Source: Hermatobates lingyangjiaoensis (taxonomy: Eukaryota > Arthropoda > Insecta > Hemiptera > Hermatobatidae). Taken from it: 64,000 bases of DNA. Positions 22,352 to 32,891 of the stretch are shown here, piece by piece. Position 1 is the stretch's first letter. The number at the start of each line of letters is the position of its first letter. Below the pieces are notes generated by a model, which did not search any database, was not told the DNA's origin, and saw only the letters and a list, made by a program, of their open reading frames with translations. Location of the stretch: the NCBI GenBank assembly GCA_026182355.1, contig JAPFBL010000068.1:4963001-5027000 (forward strand). The letters are read 5' to 3'. A program made the translations under genes and the position numbers.

Positions 22352-22678
22352 GAAAAATTTCCTGAGGTCGATAATGCAAGTGTTTACGAATTTTTAAATA
22401 CGCTTCCTCCTTCTAAGAGAGATTTCAAGAAACTTTCTAAACTTGTCAAAAATTTTGATCGTACATCATTGTGTTAAACTAATATGTTTTTAGGTTATAA
22501 CCGTATTCCTAACTCTTTAGATACTGATATAAACTACCAGAAACCCAGGAAAGAAAACAAGATGTATCAAGAAAAATTGATGAGGAAATGGGTGAGGACA
22601 AATTACATAGAAAGTTGGAAGATCAAGGTGAAGTTGGTCTTTTCCTTCTTCGTGAGGGAGTGTCACTTGACAGACTAA
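22352..22678 (+). pseudogene. Unrecognised coding remnant with one in-frame stop
   Basis: One frame runs from about 22352 to 22678 with a single TAA (near 22474). Before the stop it reads EVDNASVYEFLNTLPPSKRD followed by a lysine-rich segment; after it, YNRIPNSLDTDINYQKPRKE and more. The composition looks coding rather than random. I cannot name the family. Its position just after (TA)n-bordered PLE modules would fit the N-terminal part of a PLE or another retroelement ORF, but no diagnostic motif is visible. Confidence 0.3.
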
Positions 22679-24656
22679 TGAAGGATGGTTAGCCTCTCGT
22701 TGTACGCGACTTAGAGTACTTAACCTGTTCGTAAAGAGTTCATGACTACTGCTTTCCTATCAATTTGAATATTAATTTGTGGCCTTTCCCATGATTGACA
22801 CATAATTGTTTCTATTTCTTCATCATTTGTTTAAGGAAATAAGTTCTTAATCTGCTTTAAAAAATCTTGTGGGGGTAAAAATTAAGTTCCAGAACATGAT
22901 GTAACACGGTCAGTATTACTCAGTATACTGACGCACTTCTAGCTGACGTTCAGATAAAAGTACTCGGTTGAATTTTGTTTGTAAAAACATCATTGTTTTT
23001 AATTTTCTAATCTCATTTGGGTTAAAATAATTCAGTGACCAGAGTTGTTCTTGTGTTCCGCAGGATTTTACTGAATCAAGTAAAATACAATGAAAACATA
23101 AAACACAAGAAACAGGGAATATTTAATTTTAATGGATTTCTGAGCTTTTTTTTTTGCCCTTTTTAGCAGAGAACGTTTCTTAAGATTTCTGTCCTTTTAC
23201 TTACACTGGTGTTTGAGTCATTGATACTGACAGGTATAGCTCAGAGAGACCCTCTTTATCTGCCTCGTCGATGCTACAGCACTGGTAGCCATATTATCAT
23301 AACCATTGTAAAAGTTCTTTTCCCATGCTTCAATATTACCTAAATCATTGGAGTTCTTAAAAACCACAATGCGGTAATTTATCCGGGATCAGTTTATCTT
23401 CTTTAAGAATAGACTGTACGCTGATAATGAAATAGCCTTAAATGGAATCTTTCCATGATTTTTTAAACTTCCGCTTTATAAAATAATGTGGAAGTTATTT
23501 TCTTATTAATGAGTACGCAGTTGTCTTACATGGCAAAAATGAATAGGTGTTTGTAACGTTTATAACGGAATTTTCCCTTCATAACGAACTTATCTCTGTC
23601 GGGTTTATAATACAACTTCTATTTTCTTATTCAGTTGTGTCATAAGAGTGAAGCTGAAAACAATGATCTGGAGTAGCCTACACTCAAATTTAACTTAAGT
23701 AACCTAATATAAAAACCACTCACAAAAAACAGATTTTTGATTTTGTTTTAATGTGGTGAACTTATGGAAGGAACATCTTGTCACTACTGAATAAAAAATG
23801 CAGAAATGTATAACAAATCCACGAAACTACATGGTTATTCCTTCACTGAATTTGTAAAACCATTTGTAACATTTCGTTTTAAGTAATTCGAAAGCAAATG
23901 GAAATATTTTATATATATAAATAGTTTGTAATCATAAATAATAGAATTGAAATTACATTCTGGATAAAACCCTTCTGTAGATTATTACCATATATGAAGA
24001 AAGTATGCCGATTAGTGTAAAAATTCACAAAAAAAAATCATAAGTAATTCATAGCAGATATACTCTTGTTGTTGAGTATACAATCATTCATTTCATTTTA
24101 GATAGTTTATGTGCATGAAACTTGGTGAATAGTAACTTTTAATAAAGACTTAAAATCAGTGGGGGGAGAGGCTAGAAATTAGACCTTTCTGCTATTCCTA
24201 ATGAGAAAACAATAAAAAAAGACAAGACAATTATACAGCAGGAGTTCTTTTATATTAACATATTCAACCGTATTAAAAATAAGATCTTGAACTCGTACCC
24301 GATAGCTCTCACCCTCGAACCAACATCCTACGTCATCAAACGTTCTTATAGAATAATAAAATTTCTCCATCTGCCACATGCCAAAATATCAAGTGAGAGT
24401 GACTAAGGGTTTTAGTGTTAGGTTAGTTAACAGCATGCTCAGGAAGCCTGCTAATCACATGGAGCGTTAATTTAACATTGATTTGGTAATTATGATTATG
24501 ACATTAATGAAAATGGTGAAATGCTACAAAAACATTGTTTGCATAATTATTGATCCCTATTTCATACAAATTATGTTACAAATAGCAATGTTAGGTTATA
24601 ATGTCTACATAAAAAATGAAAAACACATTGAGAAATGAATTGATATTATTTTAATA
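22679..24656. other. Intergenic DNA
   Basis: No gene supported. A diverged R1 left-end-like piece (CTGGAGTAGCCTACACTC) lies at 23668-23712. Confidence 0.6.
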
Positions 24657-24751
24657 TATTATATATATATATATAATAATATTTTACAGTAAACATGTGA
24701 AAAAAATTAAGTTTCACACCATTTAATCTAAATTGGTTACTGTGATTTAGA

Positions 24752-24791
<40 letters not shown>

Positions 24792-24886
24792 CATCTAAAC
24801 TTACAAAATAGTTGTAAGGTGTTAGTCATTTTTCTTATTTCTTACTGTGGTTTGGACTTCGATTTTTATTTTACATGTTTATGGTG

Positions 24887-24964
<78 letters not shown>

Positions 24965-24996
24965 CTATCTATATATATATATATATATATATATAA
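24657..24996. repeat. Microsatellite cluster: (TA)n, (CT)n, (TATC)n
   Basis: (TA)n at about 24657-24676 and 24757-24790, (CT)n of about 55 bp at 24891-24946, (TATC)n to about 24971, then (TA)n to 24996. A decayed module X tail (TTTCTTACTGTGGTTTGGAC) lies at 24836-24860, between the TA tracts. Confidence 0.9.
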
Positions 24997-24999
24997 AGA

Positions 25000-25190
25000 T
25001 TTCACATAAACACGTGAAATAACAATCAATGATCAAACAACAATAAGAAACGAACAAGACTAAGATCTTTCAACCTTAACAAGCGGTCTTCGTCAGAGTC
25101 AAAAACCCAGTGAAGACCGTTTGTTACGGTTGAAAGATCTTAGTCATGTTTTCCCATTTCTTATTGTGGTTTGATCATTGATTATATATA
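25000..25190. repeat. Palindromic module X flanked by (TA)n
   Basis: The left arm (CACGTGAAATAACAATCAAT... to AAGCGGTCTTCGTCAGAGTC, 25014-25096) is in inverse orientation to the right part (GAAGACCGTTTGTTACGGTT to TTGATCATTGATTAT, 25111-25183). The left arm on the - strand gives CTGACGAA, stem GACCG/AAGGTT-type, GAAAGATCTTAGTC. Long (TA)n runs border it at 24970-24996 and 25182-25208. Confidence 0.75.
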
Positions 25191-25236
25191 TATATATATA
25201 TATATATCATGATTATGTATATGAAATATATGTATA

Positions 25237-25282
<46 letters not shown>

Positions 25283-26686
25283 AATATTATACATAGACTT
25301 ATCTATTGTACTGTCAATATCTTAACAAGATTATGCACGTATATTATACATTTGTCATTCTTAAATCTTCTAGGAAAGAAATTACAAAATACTGTAATAA
25401 ACGTATCACTTTAAATAAGGAAATACGAAAACGTTCTAAAGCCCTTGAAGGTTGCTCGTTAGCAAAGTTACTTCCTTGTTTAGTATTTGACAACGAGCTA
25501 CCTTGAGAGCCCAAAGATTATATGAAGCTTATCAGGGTTATATAATTTATTATATAAATACTATTTAATTTCTTTATTGTAATTGTTTTTATCATGTCTA
25601 TTTACTGACTAATTATATATATGTATATGTATTTATTGAAAATTGGACAATACTTTTTACAGCATTAACAATAAATAAAGGTAACTATTCATTTATAAAT
25701 AATAAATAATTAATCATTGACTTAATTGTAAAGCATTTAGTTTAAAGGAAAGAAAGTTAATTATTGTACTGGCTTAGAATGTCCTAGAGCCATTGGTATA
25801 GTGCAAATCTAGGCAAGGTGTTCATTAGAGTATGTGTAAGTTACTGGGCCACTAGGTGCCTACAAAGCAGGAGTGGGGTAGCTTTAGCCTAGGGGCAAAA
25901 GATTTCGTGCGGACTGGCTAGATCATCAAGTTATATAAAGGTGTTATTTAAAAAGACAATTCGTAAAAAATATATTATAACGTTTCTACGTAACGCTAAA
26001 TATGAGTGTGAATGATATATGTGAGATCAAATTTTTATATAGACTATTAGATTAGTGGGTTGTCAGATGGCAAAGATAAGTCTACTAAAGAAACAAACAT
26101 GTTTCATTTCATGAAAGAATTGAAAAAATGTTAGAAAGTATACTCCTAGTTTCACCCATTCCTGCTTTGAGAATAGTCTTAGATTCTAAAACATCCACAA
26201 ATTATACGTTATTTCTGATCAATGCTTCTTAATAAAGAAGTTAAACTGCTCGAATAGCAGTCCATTTCTCGGAGGTGCAGCCTTCAGGGAGTGCTAATAG
26301 ATGTCAGAAACATTTTAACGCCTAATTTAAAGTGGGGTTTTTATTAGTAAATTCTCTATATTTTTTTCAAGACATAATGACTTTCTTTATATATATCGTA
26401 ACTATGACATACTGATCACTTACCTCGGTTATTTCGTATTTAAAATAGCTTTATTTTATGAGTAGTTTTTATTATTAAATATTAATTACTAAAAATAATA
26501 TTTCTTTGCAATTTACTATATTATATATTAGTAATAATATCTTGTCTGCGACTACCAAAACTCTACCTTGTTTTAGCCACGTTCCTCCTAATTAGCTTTA
26601 AAACCCTGGTGACCTCCATGTGTGATATACAATCATATCATTTGAAAAAAAAACTTTCTTGGCTAGAAGAAGAATAAAACCCTAAC
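25191..26686. other. Intergenic DNA with (TA)n
   Basis: (TA)n runs at 25182-25208 and 25241-25277, then AT-rich sequence with no supported gene. Confidence 0.6.
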
Positions 26687-26885
26687 TTATTGATTAAAAA
26701 ATGTTTCAAAATAATATGGCAAGAGCAAAAAAAAGATCAAAAGACAACTACAGTTCCAAGCTGGATTACTGAAATGGGGGATGGGGTATGAAGCCATGAG
26801 TGAAGTTAGGTTGCAGTGGTCGTCCCAGACGAGAACAAACGGTGTCACAAGCTGGCCTCTTGTGATACCACAAAGAGTAAAACGG

Positions 26886-27180
26886 TTACCCTCCCCCGTC
26901 ACTGGTCCACTTGAAACATCCCGAGAGAACAATCACTTTAATTAGATCCCTGATACCAGTAGATCCTAGGTTCACAAGTTTGTCAAAGAAGTACTCTTCT
27001 AATGTTACTTTCCTTCTTTGAACCATACAAGAGCATTGAAAAAGAAACTGAGGAGCGGATTCCTCCCCTTCTTCGCTTTGACATACTCTGCAGATGTCCC
27101 TCACCTCCAGGGGCAACTTGATGCTTTCCAATTAGCCAATGTCCAGTATAAACCGCAGTCACCTTGGCTTGCATTTCTCT
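26886..27180 (-). pseudogene. LINE ORF2 C-terminus (zinc-knuckle-like end)
   Basis: The - strand frames read VTAVYTGHWLIGKHQ and, after a shift, DICRVCQSEEGEESAPQFLF then QCSC, and later KLVNLGSTGIRDLIKV and a GCFKWTSDGG end. The TGH.....H, CR.C...EE.. and F.C pattern is typical of the C-terminus of Jockey-type ORF2 proteins after RNase H. At least one frameshift (around 27120) separates the first piece from the rest. Confidence 0.75.
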
Positions 27181-27229
27181 ACTCCCTGAAAGAATTTCCT
27201 TAGTCTCTATGTCCCTAAGTACAGGAAAG

Positions 27230-27410
27230 CTATAGTTACTTCGAAATGAGACACGCGTCCTCCCTCGTCACAGAAACATTGATCTTCAGACACCTTCTAA
27301 TCCTTTGTTAGTGTAACGACAGGTTCATTACCAGTGTTAAATCCAGAACCTCCCGTCGTTTGACAGTAATAAAAGTGGAGAGGTGGTCCCCATTACAAAT
27401 TTCAATATTA
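27230..27410 (-). pseudogene. LINE endonuclease C-terminal fragment
   Basis: The - strand reads LSTFITVKRREVLDLTLVMN, then a stop, RRCLKINVSVTRED and ACLIS. This corresponds to the PTF....R.EVLDLTL...W.V....S.SDH..I segment of AP endonucleases in Jockey-type LINEs. The catalytic SDH is degraded to VTRED. It joins the ORF2 C-terminus directly, so RT and most of RNase H are deleted. Confidence 0.6.
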
Positions 27411-28097
27411 TTACAGACTTAGACGCCCCGTGACCCCTTGTGTCACTCAGTGTTAAGAAATTATAGCAACTGTTAATAATATGCATTCACTGAATGCCAT
27501 TCGCAGAATAACTGTTATTGCTATTTCTTGTCATTAAACCATGAAAACATAGGTTCATATATGATCCAAGCGTTTATATAGATTCATAACATGAATCAAG
27601 ATATATACACAATAAGTATGTTTAATAAAACAAAAATCATTTAAAAGTAAAAAAAACATTTATTTTATTACGTAAATAAATGAAACGTATATACAATCAA
27701 GCATATTTAAAACTAACAAAACCTGTAAATTGAAATGTTTCATTTATTTTACCCAAAATAAAATAACATTAAGGAAAGGAATGTGTCTTTATAATACTAC
27801 CTTATAACATTCGTATTTAAGCTGACATTTGTGTTCAAGTTTATATTCCTAAAATTATTCATTTTAAATCTCTAATGTAATAGTTTATTATATACACTTT
27901 CGGAATTTCATATATCTGTTTATTGCTTAACTTCCAAAAGCGATTGTTAAATCAAAACGTTGGCTTTGAATTGATTTGAACCAAGAAAACCGACCAATTC
28001 TTGATATAAAACAAATAAAATTTGGTTTATATATATGTATAACAAGAATTAACAAAATATGAACATATATGTATAACGTGAACTAAAAAAAGCATCG

Positions 28098-28165
28098 CCT
28101 TAACAACAATAAAATTTCCAAAAATGAGACTGAAATCTTTCACAGAAAAACTCGTCAGATTTAGT
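28098..28165 (-). repeat. PLE-type module X, diverged, inside the LINE gap
   Basis: On the - strand: ATCTGACGAG, a short region, GTGAAAGATTTCAGTCTCAT and TTTTGGAAATTTTATTGTTG. CTGACGAG...GAAA...GTC are all kept at the same spacing as in other copies, despite divergence elsewhere. Confidence 0.5.
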
Positions 28166-28619
28166 CTATAACATACATAGATTTTACATCTAGAGTTATT
28201 AATTTTACTTGACTTGAGTTGAGAGAATTTATTTTTAATTCATCTTTCTTTTTAATGTCATTATTTTTAAAGTAATATATTACTCACTGTTTTCTTTGAT
28301 ATTTATATGAATAATTCGTCCTAAACTGGAATTAAAAAAAATTCAAATTTTCACCTGTGTGCAAATATTTAACAAGAACATCAGAGTTTTATAAGGATAT
28401 AGATAATATAATAAAAAATGAATTCACCTCTTACGTTGTTGCTGCTACAGGCTGTGTGGTGAGCATTATCGTGAGCTCCAATACGCCGAGCCTGTGGGCT
28501 CTCTCGACTGCTCTGCATACGGTCATAGGACGAAGTGACTATTAGTCTGTCATCCGGTCTCGCAGCTCTACCGCAACTATAACAGTATCTTGATCGCAAA
28601 ATTTAGATATTTTGAACAA

Positions 28620-28886
28620 ATTAAAAAATGTTTCTAATCAATATACAGGATCTGGGCTTACCCTTTCCCATTGTGTAGAAAACTCGAAAGCCTTTAAGAC
28701 GTTCTTAAAGATCCATAGCTCTTGTCTTAAGACAACATCCTCCTTTTCATTACACAGACAAAGTATAAGAGCATCCGTAGCTGCCTTAGAATTATGAAGG
28801 TTGATTAGCATAGCCTTCAGTCCATTCGAGAGAGTATGCCGATGTTCGTCTCGAGGACTCCCAAATGCTACCCCATCTTTTTCCAC
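28620..28886 (-). pseudogene. LINE AP-endonuclease N-terminal fragment
   Basis: MLINLHNSKAATDALILCLC followed by NEKEDVVLRQELW on the - strand. This is the first beta strand, the conserved Asn and the QE.W block of the endonuclease (catalytic Glu in QEPW-type motifs), with Leu in place of Pro. The frame stops after SPDPVY. The next about 1.2 kb is AT-rich and lacks the expected domain. Confidence 0.7.
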
Positions 28887-29039
28887 ATCTTTTGTCGAAA
28901 CAACCCATCCTACTGATTCCGGTCAATCAAAGCCCAAACATGATGGTCCTTGACCACTTCACTAAAAGGGTAAGGTAAGCGCATCTTCGCTTACCTTAAT
29001 TCATGTAAGGTCTTTACCACTGCTTCTTAGCATGCGACT

Positions 29040-29563
29040 GAGGATCCTCCTCGAAAAGCGGTGAGAACATCTAAGCCCAGCTCAGGTCTTTGGTTTTCTT
29101 TTAGCTCAGTCTTTGACTGTCTTTTCTTCTCAGTAAGCTCCTTATTAGGTAGACCACTAAGCTTTTTAAGCACTCGTAAAGCTCTCCTTCTATCCCTGTA
29201 AGCCTAAAAAGGGAACATGTTTTTTGAATTTTGCAAACTCAGTAACCCGGGATCTCGCTTCCTTCGTCCTCTGCTTTGCAGTGTCAGGAACGTCCTTCTA
29301 TGGACGGACGTATCCTTCCTCTTCTGAGTATCAGCTTCTACGGGCTTGTTACCAACACCCTTTGTACAAGATTTTAGTTTTTGAATATCCATGCAAAGTC
29401 TCACGAGTACCGCGGGGTAGATGTACACTGATAAGAGCCCGAATGACCAGGTAAGCCTACTTGATCTGAGAGGGCGCCAGATGTCCCAGAGGCTACATTC
29501 TGACCCAGCTGACTTCCAGCCAGTGCATGGGTCGCTAAACACGTTAGCATCAGGTCGGTTCAA
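29040..29563 (-). pseudogene. LINE ORF1-like basic region
   Basis: The - strand frames give a Lys/Arg-rich product (for example RDRRRALRVLKKLSGLPNKE and SRGRRKRDPG) with frameshifts. Basic, low-complexity sequence upstream of the endonuclease is as expected for ORF1 of this kind of element, but I see no intact CCHC knuckles, so the call rests mainly on position. Confidence 0.45.
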
Positions 29564-29863
29564 ATTTCCTCCATAGAGAAGATAAAACTAACAATAGTTA
29601 CTGGAACTCAAACCAGAGGAAGGGAAAGTAATGAGGAGGCTGGGATAGGAATGTGAAAAGAATTACAAGTAAAACGAAAAAGAAAACATTATATGAGAGG
29701 GACAAGGAAAGAAAAAGGAAAAGGCCGCTTTACTCTCGTCAGTCAGAGTGAGCTAGTACAAACTACCTCACTCTGTCCAGGGGCCACCACGAGGAGGTGA
29801 GAGTAGCGTAGAGTCAGAGAGGCTTTAAGAGACGCATCATGACCCCTAGACCCCCATAAGTGA

Positions 29864-32329
29864 AATTAAAATTGTTCTTTGAAAATTAATTTACCATGCG
29901 GAAAAATGAATAATATACCTTAGGAGCATACAGCTTATTTTGAGAAGCACTGCTGAATGTAGGCCATTTCATCTTTTTTATTCAGTCTTTTTGAGATAGA
30001 GCCCTCACCTAATCTCTACCGATCCAAAATATAGATAAATATTTGTTTGATAACTAAATATAATTAAAGAACAAAAAATAAATTATTCAACATTTTAATT
30101 GATTGTGCTGTCAAGAGCAAGGTTCATAACCCAGAAATGAAGTAAAAATTGATAAAGCCGTATTGTATTCACATTAACATTTTGAATTTTTGCTATCCAT
30201 TTTTTTCTATTAAAGCGTCTCATTTTAAAACATACATGTAGTGTAGGTTCTTAGTTTTATCAAAATATTTAACTTACTGCATATATTTTATTATATTAAC
30301 AGTTTGTCATTGATGAGTTGAACAGTATATTGCCCTTTGTACCTGGTAATTAATAGAACCTCTAGCTGCCAAAAGAGCTTCTTATTCTCACCATTCTTTC
30401 TGGATAGTATTAGATTTTGTTCCGACATGTTTCAACAAGACTCCAATCATCTTCATGGCTATTTAATTAATTTGTGTCATGAGTACTGATTTATAAATAG
30501 CTATTTATATCACACCAATCATCCAGGCTGATTTGTAATTATTAATAATAAATATATGACGTGCTGCTTATATTAAAGCCACATTTTGGAATCATAGAGA
30601 AGTTTACTTTCGGACCCATAAAGGATGAATAATTTCAGTATTTACCTTCGTTCAACCATACCGCCACCCTAAGACCAAACATAATAATTTGAAAAAAAGT
30701 AGATTCTGAATTTGAAGAAGAAAATAAAGTTAACTATGACCGAACAGCTAGAAGAGTAACAGAGTGTGAGGTCAGCATCTGGATTTATTTCAAGATAAAT
30801 GGAAGATGGTTTAGGGGATTTATATTAAAGAACTTGAGGGCAGCTAGAACTGTCGAGGTTAGCTTTATTGTCAGAATAGATATAGAGATATGGATAACGA
30901 CAAGGTCCACCGAAGAGTCAGCGTGGGCATCATGAGATGCTTAGAATGAGAAGTGACGACATGATAGATGGTTAGGTGCAGAAGAATGGAGCAGAGGGCG
31001 ATGGGTGAGTAAGTTAGTTACCAATGTGGATGGTTTTTCTCACAAATAGTGTAAATTATATTCGTTCAAATAGTTAAAAAAATGAATAAATAAGTAAAAG
31101 ATGGTAGAACAGAGATGTGTTGAGTTTATGGCTTAATGTAAAATACAAGTTGATCACGCAGCCAGTGAATGTCGGTTTCTGTAAGCAGTTAGAAAATAGA
31201 GATATTCCTTTGAAGTTCATTTGTATTGCATTACTATTATATAATAACATCGATCATGAACTTCTCATTTGCAGATGGATTTATATTCTTTTCAGTCATT
31301 TCCATTTATTATTTTATGCAGTTTTCTTTATTTAGTTAATTCTTATTAGTTAATGTTTATTACATACTATCATTTCTAGTTCTGAAATATTTTGTTGTTT
31401 TATTTCTGTTTTTACTTATATTTCATAAGCAATATGCAAATGGAGTATATGAAAAATGATTATGAACTTTCTGAAAATAAGGGTACTACTAAGAAGAAAA
31501 AAAAAACGTTAAAAGTAGAAGTATAATTTTAAACTAAGAAGTAATATGAACGAAGTGTAAAAAGTGCTTTTGCGCTTTGAACTTCAGTATAGCTGACAAT
31601 ATCACGGCCACAATATTACATATACACCGATTCTCTTAAGGTTACAACACCAAGCAACCCCCACTTCATTATTTTCGTAATGAAAACTGACCGAACCAGT
31701 TGTATTACTGAATGGGACCTGTTTTGAATTGTCATTACCTTAGCGTTACTGCACCATGAATTAGGTGGTATCTTCAGAAAAAAAAAGAAAAGATAACGCT
31801 TCATAGTTTTGTTAAAAACTTAAGACATTGATGCTATAAGTTTCCAAATGTCATTTATACAAGAAGAATTAAATATGGATAGAAAAAAAAACAAGAAAGA
31901 AAGTAAGATTTGAGAAGAACAATAGGAAAGGCTGAAACATCAAGTGAGCCCAGGGCGCAGGGCTTAAGGGCAGCCACATCCCTTTCCATGTGCTTCTGTT
32001 AGGGTGGTAAAATCACCAAGAAGGGTTAATCTCTTCCACCATGACAAGCTAAATAGTTATAAACTCAGGGCTATCTATTAATTTATGGTTATACTTATGT
32101 ATTTAGAAAATTTTTTTCAATTAGTATTAATCGAGGAACTTGGTTCATGCATAAGAAATGGTGGTAAATAACGAATGAACTAATCATTGTGGATTGAGAA
32201 TACCAAAGGTGAAACCTATAACTGAGGGTATTGTACAGGATTGCTTTTACTTAACTCACATGATTTAATATAACGTATAGGATAAAGAGCAAGCGAATAA
32301 AACATTATTAAACTAGAAAGAAAAAAATA
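29864..32329. other. Intergenic DNA
   Basis: No gene supported. It includes short open frames without motifs (31117-31335) and a moderately GC-rich patch at about 31930-32050. Confidence 0.6.
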
Positions 32330-32451
32330 GTAACAACCTTTCATTTACAGACAGCTGAATGCAAAAATGTAAAAAAACTACAACTTGAACTCTCACGATG
32401 TCTGGCGATTTTGAGACCTTAGATAGAGGAACGCATAGAACTATTAAAGAT
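32330..32451 (+). repeat. 122-bp direct repeat, copy 1
   Basis: This block is identical to 34144-34265 except for one base (AGATAGAGG here, AGATAGCGG there). It begins GTAACAACCTTTCATTTACAG, which looks like a splice acceptor, and ends ...CTATTAAAGAT. The two copies flank the promoter and first exon of the cuticle gene, 1,814 bp apart. Confidence 0.9.
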
Positions 32452-32825
32452 GTAATTAAGGATACCATTATGGTTATTATTAATCTACATAGGGAAATAA
32501 AGACCAAAACACAACGTTTTATGTATGATTGGTGTTTTTTTAATTATGTATGAACTAATATATAATTTTCGAGATTTTTTTTATACCAATAAATGATCAG
32601 GAAAATTTCAAGTAAATGATGGCCCAACAATTTGATTTGGACGTCATTTGGCCATTGGTATAGTACGAATGGACACAGAGACAGACAGGATACTTTATTT
32701 TGATAGTTATAAATGAAGCCCGCAGGACGTGGGTTCGTCGCAAGCGGCTAGCTGGTCGTGAAGGGGCGCCGCCATCCCCCCAAGCCGCCCTCTGAAGGCT
32801 CGAGGAGGGGGTGCAGCCTGCCTCG

Positions 32826-32864
32826 TATATATACCTCAATTAGCACCTCCCCAAGCGTTCATTC
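32826..32864 (+). promoter_or_regulatory. Core promoter of the cuticle gene: TATA box and Inr
   Basis: TATATATA at 32826-32833 is followed by TCATTC at 32859-32864, an exact match to the arthropod initiator TCAKTY, with the +1 A at 32861. The TATA-to-start distance (about 28-35 bp) is normal. It predicts a 16-nt 5' UTR before the ATG at 32877. About 130 bp upstream is unusually GC-rich for the region (32695-32820). Confidence 0.75.
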
Positions 32865-32876
32865 TTAGACCTCAGC

Positions 32877-32891
32877 ATGACTCCTTTCAAG
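32877..32891 (+). CDS. Cuticle protein exon 1 (signal peptide start)
   Basis: ATG ACT CCT TTC AAG followed by the donor GTACTC. Five codons, phase 0, 16 nt downstream of the predicted transcription start. Confidence 0.85.

Larger units (their letters stand above)
26690..29570 (-). mobile_element. Jockey-like non-LTR retrotransposon, decayed and internally deleted
   Basis: On the - strand, in order: a basic ORF1-like region (29560-29040), an AP-endonuclease N-terminal piece (28886-28620), an AT-rich gap, an endonuclease C-terminal piece (about 27400-27230), and the extreme C-terminus of ORF2 with its Cys-rich end (27180-26890). The central RT domain is missing. A GC-richer stretch to about 29860 may be its 5' UTR. 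The clade is inferred from endonuclease and C-terminal motifs. Confidence 0.75.

Noticed and set aside
28357..28599. Independent gene between LINE fragments
   Set aside because: Short overlapping frames on both strands without motifs, within the decayed LINE interval.
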